Source of the DNA: DASRDS01 sp035570055
GTDB lineage: Bacteria; Gemmatimonadota; Gemmatimonadetes; Gemmatimonadales; Gemmatimonadaceae
NCBI GenBank assembly: GCA_035570055.1
Contig: DATMLM010000019.1
Coordinates: 55,417 to 119,416, forward strand
Length of the DNA: 64,000 nucleotides
Reading direction: 5' to 3'
The position numbers were made by a program, and so were the translations under genes. The notes beneath the pieces are model-generated. The model was not told where the DNA came from, searched no databases, and saw only the letters and a program-made list of their open reading frames with translations. Within the stretch, counting starts at the first letter, position 1; each line of letters begins with the position of its first letter. Positions 16,320-25,141 of the stretch are shown piece after piece.

Positions 16320-17458
16320 GGCAGCAGCACGTCTTCGACCGGGCGGCGCGGGCTGGCTGGCGCGGGCAATAGAGGGTAGCCCATCCGGAACATGAACGTC
16401 GGCTCCCACGCCGGATCGCCCGTCAGCTCGGCCAGCCTCGCCTCGGCCCGTGGTGGTCGGCCAAGTCGTTGCTCGCGGTCGATGAGCTCGACGGCTTCGT
16501 TCATCGGACGCGCGGCTACCTCGTGCGCCGTGGCCCACAAGTGCAACCGCTGCCACAGGCGTCCGGCGTTGAGGCAGAGGGCACGGTCGTGGCGGTCACG
16601 GACAGCGATCACGCCGAACAGTGTCGTCGCCTCGAGGCAGGCGCGGTAGCTGAGCCCCCGCGGCCAGCGCCCCCTGAATTTGCCGAGCGCGCGCGCGAGC
16701 GGCGTCTGTCCGCTGCAGTCGAACGTGAGGCCGTCGCGGCGCCGTTGGATCTCCTGCCATGAGGTGCGGACCCACGCGTCGGTGTCGTGCACGACCTCGC
16801 GGTCGTAGACCTCGTCATTCGCGGCGAGGACCAGCTCGACGATCCGTGCTCGCTCGCGCGGCGCCAAGTAGAAGAAGACGGTGATCTCAGGCTCGCTGGC
16901 CGCGACGCGGCGGAGCTCATCGAGCAGCGCGGGCGCGATCGGGCGTGAGACGTCATAGGCGCCCCGGTTCGTGTGCCGGTGCGGAATGGCCGTGTAGAGA
17001 GGACTGACATCACGCGTGCCGGGCGTGAGGGTGACTCGGGCAACGAGGTCCGGTGTGAGATCGATCGGGATCGGTCCGAGGGTGCCCGGATAGAGCATCA
17101 CGGACGGCGCATATCCGTGGGCGCGGGCCGCGAGCACGATGTTCTCCAGTGCGCAGCCGAGTCCCAGGTGCGTTTCCCGGAGAAAGGGATCGAGCGCGCC
17201 GGTGTTGCGCTTGGTATCGGCGTAGAGCTCGATCCACGAATCCGCCACGCGGAAGAGCCACGGCTGCGTGTTGTGTGGGCTCGGCGCGAGGATCGCGGCG
17301 CTGACGATGCCCGGCGCATCGCGCCAGGTGTGCCAGGGCTCATAGGCAGGGCCCTCGCCGGTGCTGACCACGCCCTGGTCGATCGCGCGCCAGACGCCGC
17401 CGCCCGCGACGAGGATGGTGGCGACGCCGGCTTGCTTGACGAATGCTCGACGGTCCAT
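16316..17458 (-). CDS. Tat-exported Acg-type nitroreductase family protein
   Basis: Protein of 380 aa. The N-terminus MDRRAFVKQAGVATIL is a twin-arginine-like signal. APSPHNTQPW, IPHRHTNRGAYD and FMFRMGYP are characteristic of the large nitroreductase-like proteins related to mycobacterial Acg, which bind FMN but may store rather than turn over it. About 380 aa is longer than simple nitroreductases (about 200 aa) and equals two half-domains. Its physiological reaction is unknown. It is transcribed toward the TPR gene; the two stops overlap by 4 bp. Confidence 0.82.
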   Translation of the reverse strand: MDRRAFVKQAGVATILVAGGGVWRAIDQGVVSTGEGPAYEPWHTWRDAPGIVSAAILAPSPHNTQPWLFRVADSWIELYADTKRNTGALDPFLRETHLGLGCALENIVLAARAHGYAPSVMLYPGTLGPIPIDLTPDLVARVTLTPGTRDVSPLYTAIPHRHTNRGAYDVSRPIAPALLDELRRVAASEPEITVFFYLAPRERARIVELVLAANDEVYDREVVHDTDAWVRTSWQEIQRRRDGLTFDCSGQTPLARALGKFRGRWPRGLSYRACLEATTLFGVIAVRDRHDRALCLNAGRLWQRLHLWATAHEVAARPMNEAVELIDREQRLGRPPRAEARLAELTGDPAWEPTFMFRMGYPLLPAPASPRRPVEDVLLP

Positions 17459-17535
17459 GCCACCAGAGATACGGAGGCATGGACCGTCGGACTACGAGCG
17501 AGGGGCCAGGTGGCCCCGCGGAGGGGTGGCTCCGG

Positions 17536-19281
17536 TCAGCCGCCGTTCCCTACTTTGTCGCCGGCGATTCCCTTGATCGTGCCGGTCAGCCAACGCACGC
17601 GCTCGGCGTCCTTCGCGTTCTTGGCATCAGCCTCGGTCTGCTTGGCGAGTTTCTGCAAGGCAGACTTCTGCTGCGCGCCGTTCATCTGCTCCGCTTTATC
17701 CAGATCACCGCGGATCGCGGTAATGCGGTCAGCGCCCAGGCCGTTCATCCGTTCGAGCTGGTCGAGATAGGCGCGCGCGACAGGGAACGCCGCGGGCCAT
17801 ACGATCTTGGGCTGGTCCGACGGATTCGACGTGCCGATCTTCACGAGCTTGGCCGCGTCGATTTCGTTCTTCGACAGATACTGGCTCGGCTGGAGCTCGA
17901 AGATGTCGAGTCCGCGCGCGATCTCTGATCCGTAGACGTAGCCATTGTACCAGTACGCCGCCCAGTCGCCCGCGATGTAGAGCTGTTTGGTGTCGAGCGG
18001 GCCGCGATCGAAGAATGCGATCTCCTGCGCGTGCGCCGGATCCGTGAAGTCATAGATCGAGACGCCGCCCTGATACCAGCCTTGGGCGAGGATGTCGCGT
18101 CCCGGCACCGGGACCAGCGATCCGTTGTGCGCGACGCAGTTCTCGGTTTCAGTCTGCGGCGCCGGCATCTTGAAGTATCCGTCGAGCGTGAGCTTGTGGT
18201 CGGCGCCGATCGAGAAGATCGCGTCCGCGCCCCAGTTCTTGGGATCGCTGGCGCGGCAACGCGGCAGCGTTCCACCGCCCCACTCGTCGGTGAAGATCAC
18301 CTTCTTCCCGTCGTTGCTGAACGTCGCCGAGTGGAAGTAGGCGAAATTCGGATCGGTGACTTCGCCGACGCGCTTCGGCTCGCCGGGGTTCGTGATGTCG
18401 AGGAGAATCCCGTTGCCGGAGCACGCGCCGGCCGCGAGGCCGATCGCCGGGTAGGCCGTGATGTCGTGGCACTGGTCGGTCGGGTTCGTTTCCTGCGTGC
18501 CCTCGCCGTGCTTGCCGCCTTTCCATAGACCATTGATCTGGCCGCTCAGCGCGAAGATGCGCGGGCCGGCGACGACCTTGGCGTCCTGCGGGTGGTCGAG
18601 CGGCACCTTGATGATGTCGATGCGGAACAGCGACGTGTTCGGATCCTGCTCCGGCGCCGCACCCGAGCATCCCGCCAGCTCGCCCGCCGGGCGGGGTGGC
18701 ACGAGACCCTGCACGTAGACCCAGAGGACGTTCTTGTCCTTGGGGTCGGGGATTAGCGTGTGCGTGTGCGAGCCGCGACACGTTTGCACGGCGGCGATCT
18801 GCTTCGGGTGCTCGACATCGCTGATGTCGAAGATCCGAACGCCGCGGAATCGATCCGGGCTCACCGTGTCCTTCACGCCCTGTGTGCCGCAGTCCACGCG
18901 GCCGTTGGGCATCTCGACGGACATGAACATCAGGTTGCCGTAGACGGACGGATCGCCCTGGCCGCCGGGACAGACGAGCGACGTTTTCAGGACCGGGTTC
19001 CGGATGTCCGCGACGTCCCAGATCTGGATGCCGTAGAAATTGCCCTGGAAGACCAGGTTGTCCCGGAACGCGAGGTCCGAGTTGATCACGTAGAAATCGC
19101 CGGGATCGCCCGGGTTGAAGAACGGCTGCGGCCGATCCTTATGCGCGATGAGCTGCATGTTGCTGCTCGCGTCGGCCGCCTCGACATAGTGGCCTCCGGC
19201 GAGGCCGACGCGCGGATCGGTCTGGGCCCCCGCGACGCCGGCGAATCCCATTACGAGCACACTCTGACGCCAAGAAATCAC
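17536..19281 (-). CDS. LVIVD-repeat secreted beta-propeller protein
   Basis: Protein of 581 aa. Signal peptide (SVLVMGFAGVAGAQ) followed by propeller repeats of the LVIVD type: IQIWDVADIRNP, VRIFDISDVEHP, ILLDITNPGEP, VSIYDFTDPAHAQ. A C-terminal charged helical segment (AEQMNGAQQKSALQKLAKQ) follows the propeller. Its start overlaps the DUF305 gene stop as ATGA, so the two are co-translated, in line with the frequent pairing of these families. Function of the family is not established; an extracytoplasmic binding scaffold is likely. Confidence 0.85.
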   Translation of the reverse strand: MISWRQSVLVMGFAGVAGAQTDPRVGLAGGHYVEAADASSNMQLIAHKDRPQPFFNPGDPGDFYVINSDLAFRDNLVFQGNFYGIQIWDVADIRNPVLKTSLVCPGGQGDPSVYGNLMFMSVEMPNGRVDCGTQGVKDTVSPDRFRGVRIFDISDVEHPKQIAAVQTCRGSHTHTLIPDPKDKNVLWVYVQGLVPPRPAGELAGCSGAAPEQDPNTSLFRIDIIKVPLDHPQDAKVVAGPRIFALSGQINGLWKGGKHGEGTQETNPTDQCHDITAYPAIGLAAGACSGNGILLDITNPGEPKRVGEVTDPNFAYFHSATFSNDGKKVIFTDEWGGGTLPRCRASDPKNWGADAIFSIGADHKLTLDGYFKMPAPQTETENCVAHNGSLVPVPGRDILAQGWYQGGVSIYDFTDPAHAQEIAFFDRGPLDTKQLYIAGDWAAYWYNGYVYGSEIARGLDIFELQPSQYLSKNEIDAAKLVKIGTSNPSDQPKIVWPAAFPVARAYLDQLERMNGLGADRITAIRGDLDKAEQMNGAQQKSALQKLAKQTEADAKNAKDAERVRWLTGTIKGIAGDKVGNGG

Positions 19282-19856
19282 GACTTGCTCCCTCCATTGG
19301 AGATCGCGTTCAACACCGAACGCATACGAAGAATCTCCGCCCGTTGGTCGGCATCTGCGCCAGAGGCGAAGGTGAACACTTCTGGCGCCTGGCCTGCGCC
19401 GGGTATGGCGAACAAGTCCTTGACCATCCGGATCGCGCCCTCGTGATGGCCGATCATGTCTTTCAGAAACAGGGTGTCGAACGCGGACCCTTTGGCCTGC
19501 GCGAGTTGCGTCATCTGCTCCGGCGTCAGCATCCCGGGCATCATCATCGTCATGCCTTCCATCCCCGGCATGTGCGCGACGTCATTGGAATCGACGATCG
19601 TCACCGGCTTGTTGTGGTCTCGCAGCCAGTGCTGCATCAAGGCGATCTCGTCTTGTTGCGAGATTTTGATGCGTTCGCCGATGAGCTGGATCGATTGACG
19701 TGACGTGTGCGAGGGGATGAGGGCGACCATCGCCAGTGCTTGGGCGTGGTGCGCGATCATCCCCTGCATGAAGGCCACGTCGTTCGTATCTGCGGTCTGC
19801 GCGGCCATCGTGCGGGCCACGAGGCCGATCACTACTATGAGCCTCATTCCCAACAA
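19278..19856 (-). CDS. DUF305 family secreted protein
   Basis: Protein of 192 aa. Signal peptide followed by two copies of the DUF305 signature: FMQGMIAHHAQALAMV and FLKDMIGHHEGAIRMV. The His-His and Met clusters (also MPGMEGMTMMMPGM) suggest metal binding, often proposed to be copper. This is a four-helix-bundle ferritin-like fold by family. First gene of a two-gene operon with the LVIVD protein. MRLIVV three residues in is an equally possible start. Confidence 0.88.
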   Translation of the reverse strand: MLGMRLIVVIGLVARTMAAQTADTNDVAFMQGMIAHHAQALAMVALIPSHTSRQSIQLIGERIKISQQDEIALMQHWLRDHNKPVTIVDSNDVAHMPGMEGMTMMMPGMLTPEQMTQLAQAKGSAFDTLFLKDMIGHHEGAIRMVKDLFAIPGAGQAPEVFTFASGADADQRAEILRMRSVLNAISNGGSKS

Positions 19857-19898
19857 TGTACCTCTGGTATACAGATACGTCAGGACCGCATCAAACGT

Positions 19899-20204
19899 TC
19901 ATGGGAGCTTGGCACCGAGGACGTCGAGTTTGTCGATGACGGGGGGTGAGGCAAACAGATTTGGCGCTTGGGCCATGAGCGCCTTGGCGATCGGGCCAGT
20001 GAGATGGGCTTGGCGGCCGGCTTCGTTCGTGAAGGCGTCGAAGATGCCGAAGGTGGTTGGGCCCAGTCGCAACGCGAACCAGACCGGGGTGGTGGTTTCT
20101 TGGTTGGCGAGTTGGAGCCCTTGCTCCAAGAACGCGGCGACATCCTTCTCTTTGCCTGGCTTCGCCTCGAGGCGAGCGAAGAGGGCGACGGTGAGGTTTG
20201 GCAT
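19899..20204 (-). CDS. putative antibiotic-biosynthesis-monooxygenase (ABM) domain protein
   Basis: Protein of 101 aa with one dimeric alpha-beta barrel domain: VALFARLEAKPGKEKDVAAF at the N-terminus and FGIFDAFTNEAGRQAHL in the middle. The fold serves quinol monooxygenases and haem-degrading enzymes; the substrate cannot be told. Start at 20204 is set by the domain start; the frame is open further up without homology-like sequence. It is divergent from the GlxA-type regulator, separated by 77 bp of AT-rich DNA, and is its probable target. Confidence 0.78.
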   Translation of the reverse strand: MPNLTVALFARLEAKPGKEKDVAAFLEQGLQLANQETTTPVWFALRLGPTTFGIFDAFTNEAGRQAHLTGPIAKALMAQAPNLFASPPVIDKLDVLGAKLP

Positions 20205-20281
20205 GAACGGATAGTAGGCGGACGTTGCGCCAGGAGGTATTGGCAAGAACGTCAATTTTCGTATCATTATTGCCATAGCAT

Positions 20282-21301
20282 ATGGGGGCCCACATGCGTA
20301 TCAACGTGCTGGCGCTCGATGGGGTGTTCGATCTCGGGCTCTCGGCCGTGCTGGATGCGTTTCAGACGGCGAATGAGCTCATCGCCGTGGCCGAGTTGGC
20401 GGTGCCGCGGTTCGATGTGCGTATCGTCGGTGTGAGGCAGCGCGTGAGCACGGCGCAGGGACTGCGCGTCCCGATTGGCGGCGGCGGCACTCCCGATTGT
20501 GTTGTCGTGCCGGCGATCGGATTCAAGATGCCAGGGCCGCTGGAGGCGGCGTTGGCGCGGCCCGACATCGCGGATGCGTGCGGCGTGCTGCGGCACTGGG
20601 CGCGACGGGGGGCCACGATGACGGCCGCTTGTATTGGGACGTTCGTGATGGCCGAGTCGGGGCTGCTCGATCATCATCTGGCGACGACGACGTGGTGGTT
20701 GGCGGCGCTATTTCGGGAGCGATACCCAGCCGTGCGTGTCGACGAGTCGAACATGCTGGTGCGGTCCGGGCGATTTGTGACCGCTGGGGCGGCGCTCAGT
20801 CACATGGATCTGGCGCTCTGGATCGTGCGAGGGGTGAGTCCACAGCTGGCGGCGCTCACGGCCAAGTATCTCATCGTCGATTCCCGGCCCGCTCAATCCG
20901 CGTACGCGATCGCGGACCATCTGATTCACTCCGACGCGATCGTCGAGCGATTCGAGGGGTGGGCACGCGGGCGGCTCACCCGTGGGTTCTCGCTGGACGA
21001 GGCGGCGAAGGCCGTCGGGGCGAGCAAGCGCACCCTCGCCCGTCGCACGCATGCGGTGCTCGGGAAATCGCCGCTCGCGTACTTCCAGAGTCTCCGGGTG
21101 GAGCGCGCGGTGCATCTGCTGAAGACGAGCGACGCGAGCGTCGACGAGGTCGCGACGCGCATCGGCTACGCCGACGGCGCGACGTTGCGCGCGTTGCTGC
21201 GGCGCCGGCTCAACGTTGGGGTGAAGGAGCTCCGAAAAGGCGCTACCAGCCGCAACCTATCGGCGGCCTCGGAGCGGCCGCCGTCTCGGATGTCTCCGTG
21301 A
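20282..21301 (+). CDS. GlxA-family transcriptional regulator (DJ-1/PfpI plus AraC HTH)
   Basis: Protein of 339 aa. The N-terminal half is a DJ-1/PfpI-type amidotransferase-like sensor domain with the nucleophile-elbow cysteine in MTAACIGTFVMAESGLL. The C-terminal half is an AraC-type double helix-turn-helix (FSLDEAAKAVGASKRTLARR, VATRIGYADGATLRALLRR). ATG at 20294, after a GGGGG site with 5-nt spacing, is a good alternative start. It probably controls the divergent monooxygenase-like gene. The last 59 bp overlap the convergent hypothetical gene. Confidence 0.9.
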   Translation: MGAHMRINVLALDGVFDLGLSAVLDAFQTANELIAVAELAVPRFDVRIVGVRQRVSTAQGLRVPIGGGGTPDCVVVPAIGFKMPGPLEAALARPDIADACGVLRHWARRGATMTAACIGTFVMAESGLLDHHLATTTWWLAALFRERYPAVRVDESNMLVRSGRFVTAGAALSHMDLALWIVRGVSPQLAALTAKYLIVDSRPAQSAYAIADHLIHSDAIVERFEGWARGRLTRGFSLDEAAKAVGASKRTLARRTHAVLGKSPLAYFQSLRVERAVHLLKTSDASVDEVATRIGYADGATLRALLRRRLNVGVKELRKGATSRNLSAASERPPSRMSP

Positions 21302-21788
21302 CCGCGCTCAGATCGGGTTCTACCGACAGATCAACCGTAAACTGGTCGAGTCCTTCGTCCTCATTCGATGTCGACCACTGGAGACCCCCGAATTCCAGCG
21401 TCACGCGCATGCCTCTCACGCGGAAATGGCGCACGAGGCCGAATTCGGGATATGCGCCGCATCGGTCCGACAGTTGGACCGACAGCATCCGGCCACGGTC
21501 ATGCGTGCTATCGGCGAGCAGATTGCCGCTCGACACGCGTCCACCTTGCAGCGCATAGAGGGCGCACTGAAAATCGCCGGAGAAGCTCATCTCCCGATCA
21601 TCATCGTAGTTGCCGTTGTGACACTCGAGCTTGTACACCGTACCTCCTTCCGTCCTCGGCACAAAAACGAGCACGGGCGTATCTCGCCTGCCCTGCCCCG
21701 GGTGAATGAACGTGAAGACCCTGTGCACCGGGACCACCGGAGGCCAAAACATCACAACCAATGCGAGAACGTTGAGACGAGTGCTCAT
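21243..21788 (-). CDS. hypothetical secreted protein
   Basis: Protein of 181 aa, not recognised. Start at 21788 gives a signal peptide (VLALVVMFWPPVVPVH). Mature part is acidic and beta-rich with three cysteines (LECHNG, DFQCAL, SDRCGA). It ends in an alanine/proline tail. The 3' end overlaps the GlxA regulator gene by 59 bp on the other strand, which is unusual, but codon and residue composition look like a real gene. Confidence 0.6.
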   Translation of the reverse strand: MSTRLNVLALVVMFWPPVVPVHRVFTFIHPGQGRRDTPVLVFVPRTEGGTVYKLECHNGNYDDDREMSFSGDFQCALYALQGGRVSSGNLLADSTHDRGRMLSVQLSDRCGAYPEFGLVRHFRVRGMRVTLEFGGLQWSTSNEDEGLDQFTVDLSVEPDLSAVTETSETAAAPRPPIGCGW

Positions 21789-21871
21789 CGGGGCGCCTCG
21801 AGTAACGGCTGGCGGAACCAGGAGCCGAGCTGGCCAGTCTGGTGCCGACCGCTTATCCGGTCGCAAGTTAC

Positions 21872-22318
21872 ATGATGTCGCTCCCACGTACGCAATTTCG
21901 ATGGAAGACTCTGACCGTGAGCTTCGTCGGAGACGCCCCCACGACCGAGCTCACACCGACAGTCGCACTCGACCGCGCCACCGCGGCACTGGGGCGCTGG
22001 AAGGCCAAAGTGTCGCGCGACGACGCGCGCGGGGTGTTGCGATTCGGTCCCACTTTTTCGACCGGCCGATCCTGGCTCTCCGCAGTCATGAGCCGCGAGG
22101 TCCGGGCAGCAACGCAGGGGACGACGACGGTCGTCGAGGTGAGTGCGTCCATTGCTCCGCTCGTGATCATGGGCGTTGCCTTCGCGGTGCTTGCCGGGAT
22201 ATTCGTGAACCCCGTCGTTGGCATATTGGTTGGCCTCGGGGGAGTCACGGGAGGCAACTACGCTTTCGCGGCTTTCGGCATGCGGCGTGTACTCGCTGCA
22301 ACGCTATTCCCGACGTGA
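21872..22318 (+). CDS. hypothetical membrane protein
   Basis: Protein of 148 aa, not recognised. The N-terminal about 90 residues are soluble (FVGDAPTTELTPTVALDRAT). A hydrophobic C-terminal hairpin follows: IAPLVIMGVAFAVLAGIF and PVVGILVGLGGVTGG. Start could be 21842 or the MM pair at 21872/21875. Convergent with the GNAT gene, with a 15-bp overlap. Confidence 0.6.
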   Translation: MMSLPRTQFRWKTLTVSFVGDAPTTELTPTVALDRATAALGRWKAKVSRDDARGVLRFGPTFSTGRSWLSAVMSREVRAATQGTTTVVEVSASIAPLVIMGVAFAVLAGIFVNPVVGILVGLGGVTGGNYAFAAFGMRRVLAATLFPT

Positions 22319-22792
22319 AGGAGCTCCGAACAGGCGCATCGCTCTCGTATCCGGCGTGAAGCCGAGCTGCTCGTAGAGCGCCCGGCCGTCGGGCGAGGCG
22401 GAGAGCGTCACGAGGTCGATCGCGTTCGCCGTACACCAGTCGAGAATCGTCCGCATGAGCAGTCGGGCGATGCCGCGACGGCGGTGGGCGGACTCGGTAT
22501 ACACATTCCCGACGTGCGCATTCCTCCCCGGCGCGAGCAGGTGCGGTGGCATCGACCACTGGTCGCGCAGCAACACGCCCCCACCCGCGACGACCCGCCC
22601 ATCGTGCTCGACGAACCAGCCGATGTATTCTCCGCGGGCCATGCGCTCGGCGAGCCACGGCGTCATCGCGGTTTCGGACAACGGGACATCGGTGTCCGGC
22701 AGCTGGCCCATATCGCGGAACATCAACGCGCGGTGCGTGGCAATGATCGCCGCGTCGCCGACCTCGGCGCGGCGGACGGTGTACTCGCTCAT
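22304..22792 (-). CDS. GNAT-family N-acetyltransferase
   Basis: Protein of 162 aa. Acetyl-CoA pyrophosphate loop ESAHRRRGIARLLMRT, preceded by the beta strand AHVGNVYT and followed by LVTLSASPDGRALYEQLGF, the standard GNAT motif order. Substrate unknown. Start at 22792 overlaps the stop of the MocR gene as ATGA, so both are expressed together. Confidence 0.9.
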   Translation of the reverse strand: MSEYTVRRAEVGDAAIIATHRALMFRDMGQLPDTDVPLSETAMTPWLAERMARGEYIGWFVEHDGRVVAGGGVLLRDQWSMPPHLLAPGRNAHVGNVYTESAHRRRGIARLLMRTILDWCTANAIDLVTLSASPDGRALYEQLGFTPDTRAMRLFGAPSRRE

Positions 22793-24165
22793 ATCGATGT
22801 CCGGTTCCCCGCTGGCTGCGCCAGGATCGAGGCGAGCGTGCGCAGCGCGTGCTCGATGCGGCGCCGGTCCTGCTCGGCGCCGAGCGTGAAGCGGACCGCG
22901 CTGGGGGCACGGACGTTCTCGCTCGGGGACGTGACGTACCAGTCCGCGGGCGTCACGCGGACGCCGCGCTGCTGGGCGAGGGCGACGAACGCGGCGACGG
23001 TCCACGAGGGTGGCAGGGCGAGCCAACCGTGGAGCGAGCCATCGGGCGCGACGACCCGATCGGCGCCGAGAATGCCGCGGGCCAGCTGGGCGCGCGCCGT
23101 CGCCTCGCGGCGAATGTCAGCCGTCGCCCGCTCGGCTGTGCCATCGGCGATCCATGCCGACGCCACAACGAGCGGCAGCGGCGAGAGCATGAGCATGGAC
23201 GCCCGGAGGGTGGCGTCGAGTTTCGCGGCCTCGTCAGGAGTCGGCGCGAGCACGAAGGCCGTGCGGAGACCCGGCGCGACGCACTTCGAGAGACTGCCGA
23301 CATACGTGACCAGATCGGGCGCGAGCACGGCGAGTGGTGGCGGCGCCGGCTCGGGCAACAGCGGCCCGCAGATGTCGTCCTCCACGATGCGGAGATCATG
23401 GCGCCGGGCGACCGCGAGGATCTCCCGACGGCGTGCGAGCGACATCACGGCCGCGGTCGGATTCTGCAACGACGGAACGCAGCACAGCATCCTCGGCCGA
23501 TGCTGGAGGCACGCCGCCTCGAGCGCGTCCGGCCGCAGCCCCTCGTCATCCATATCGACACCGACGAGGCGCACGCCGGCGGCCGCCGCGACGTTGTGCA
23601 GTCCCGGATACGCGAGCGCCTCGGTCAGCACGCGCTGCCCGGGGCGCACGAATGTCGACAAGACCAACGACAGGCCATGCAGTGCTCCGGCCGATGCCAC
23701 GACGCGGTCCGCCGATGCATCGAGACCGCGACTCCGCAGCCACATCGCGCCAGCGTCGCGCGGGCGCTGATCGGCGAAGCGAACCTCGTAACTCAGTACC
23801 TGATGCGCGAGCGCCGGGTCGCTCGCGACACGCGTCAGCGTCTCACGGAAGGCGGCCGGCAACCAGTCGGGGATCGGCGGCGTGTTGACGCTGAGGTCGT
23901 GGTCTCGCGTCGCGCGCGATTGCGGACTGGCCACGAACGTGCCGCGGCCAACCGTGGCATTGATGAGCCCCCGCCGGCGCGCCTCCGCGTAGCCGCGGGT
24001 CACCGTCGTGAAGTTGACGCCGATCGCGCGGGCGAGATCGCGTTGCGTCGGGAGCGCATCGCCGGGCGTGAGGCGTCCCTCGCGGACATCGGCCTCCAAG
24101 GCGTCGGCGATGGCCCGATAGGTGGGTCCAGCCCGAGCCCCGAGTCGCGGTTTCCAGTTTGTCAT
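22789..24165 (-). CDS. MocR/GntR-type regulator with aminotransferase domain
   Basis: Protein of 458 aa. Residues 12-80 form a GntR winged helix (LPTQRDLARAIGVNFTTVTR). Residues about 95-455 form a fold-type I aminotransferase domain with the PLP lysine K294 in YVGSLSKCVAPG and the aspartate of VEDDICG. MocR proteins use PLP or a PLP adduct as effector, often regulating the divergent gene. Start at 24165 is chosen since it leads directly into the winged helix. The divergent aldo/keto reductase gene has a palindrome across its start, a probable operator. Confidence 0.92.
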   Translation of the reverse strand: MTNWKPRLGARAGPTYRAIADALEADVREGRLTPGDALPTQRDLARAIGVNFTTVTRGYAEARRRGLINATVGRGTFVASPQSRATRDHDLSVNTPPIPDWLPAAFRETLTRVASDPALAHQVLSYEVRFADQRPRDAGAMWLRSRGLDASADRVVASAGALHGLSLVLSTFVRPGQRVLTEALAYPGLHNVAAAAGVRLVGVDMDDEGLRPDALEAACLQHRPRMLCCVPSLQNPTAAVMSLARRREILAVARRHDLRIVEDDICGPLLPEPAPPPLAVLAPDLVTYVGSLSKCVAPGLRTAFVLAPTPDEAAKLDATLRASMLMLSPLPLVVASAWIADGTAERATADIRREATARAQLARGILGADRVVAPDGSLHGWLALPPSWTVAAFVALAQQRGVRVTPADWYVTSPSENVRAPSAVRFTLGAEQDRRRIEHALRTLASILAQPAGNRTSI

Positions 24166-24193
24166 GTTATATATTGTGGCCATGCAATCGGCG

Positions 24194-24223
24194 ATACAAG
24201 ATACATACAATCGTAATTGTATG
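24194..24223. promoter_or_regulatory. probable MocR operator: ATACAA direct repeats plus 8-bp palindrome
   Basis: CATACAATCGTAATTGTATG (24204-24223) has perfect 8-bp arms with a 4-bp spacer. An additional ATACAA occurs at 24194-24199, 11 bp (one turn) before the ATACAA of the palindrome. The mix of direct and inverted half-sites is typical of MocR-family operators. The palindrome covers the ATG of the aldo/keto reductase gene (24221). Confidence 0.7.
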
Positions 24224-25141
24224 CAACGTATCGGCCTCGGGCTCGCGGCACTGGGCCGGCCCGGCTACATGACGTTGCATCACGGGCGCGACCTCGAGGG
24301 GCACTACGAGCCGGCCGCCATGGAAGCGCGCGCGCATGCCGTGCTCGATGCCGCCTATGCGGCCGGCGTGCGGTACATCGACGTTGCCCGGTCGTATGGC
24401 CGCGGCGAGGCATTTTTGGGGTCTTGGCTCGCGACCCATGGCAAAGGGGTCGTGGTCGCATCGAAGTGGGGGTACACGTACACGGGCGACTGGCGCGTCG
24501 ACGCGAAGGTCCCCGAGGTGAAAGACCACTCGGTCTCGACACTCCAGCGACAGATCATCGAGAGCTGGGGCCAGCTCGGAGAGAAGCTCTCGATCTATCA
24601 GATCCATTCGGTGACGGCCGAGGGCACGGTGCTGCGCGATCAGGACGTCCTCGATATGCTCGCGCGATTGCGGGCGATGGGTATCCGGATCGGGCTCACC
24701 GTGAGCGGCGAGGGTCAGAGTGATGCCATCCGGCGGGCGCTCGACGTGCACCATGACGGCGAGCGGCTGTTCGACGTCGTGCAGGCCACGTGGAATCTCT
24801 TCGAGCGCGGCGCAGAGAGCGCGCTGTGCGATGCGCACGCGGCGGGTCTTCACGTCGTCGTCAAAGAAGCGCTCGCCAATGGCCGGTTGACCGAGCACGA
24901 TCGCGTGCTGGCCGCCGGTGAACGACTCGGGGTCGGTGCAGACGCGGTCGCCATGGCGGCCGTCCTGGCGCGGCCGTGGGTCGACACTGTTTTGAGTGGC
25001 GCGGCGACCGTCCCGCAACTGGAGTCGAATCTTCGCGCCTGCGCGATCCAATGGGATCCGGCCTTAGAGCAGTTCCTTGCACCACTCACCATACCATCAG
25101 ACGAATACTGGGCTTTTCGGCGGAGCTTTGTATGGAATTGA
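24221..25141 (+). CDS. aldo/keto reductase
   Basis: Protein of 306 aa with a TIM-barrel fold. The catalytic tetrad is visible: Asp and Tyr in YIDVARSYGRGE, Lys in VASKWGYTY and His in YQIHSVT. NADPH-dependent carbonyl reduction is expected; substrate unknown. Start at 24221 fits the typical N-terminus (MQRIGLGLAALGRPG); the start codon lies within the palindromic operator. First gene of a three-gene operon with the GlxA-type regulator (10-bp overlap) and the PhzF protein. Confidence 0.9.
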   Translation: MQRIGLGLAALGRPGYMTLHHGRDLEGHYEPAAMEARAHAVLDAAYAAGVRYIDVARSYGRGEAFLGSWLATHGKGVVVASKWGYTYTGDWRVDAKVPEVKDHSVSTLQRQIIESWGQLGEKLSIYQIHSVTAEGTVLRDQDVLDMLARLRAMGIRIGLTVSGEGQSDAIRRALDVHHDGERLFDVVQATWNLFERGAESALCDAHAAGLHVVVKEALANGRLTEHDRVLAAGERLGVGADAVAMAAVLARPWVDTVLSGAATVPQLESNLRACAIQWDPALEQFLAPLTIPSDEYWAFRRSFVWN

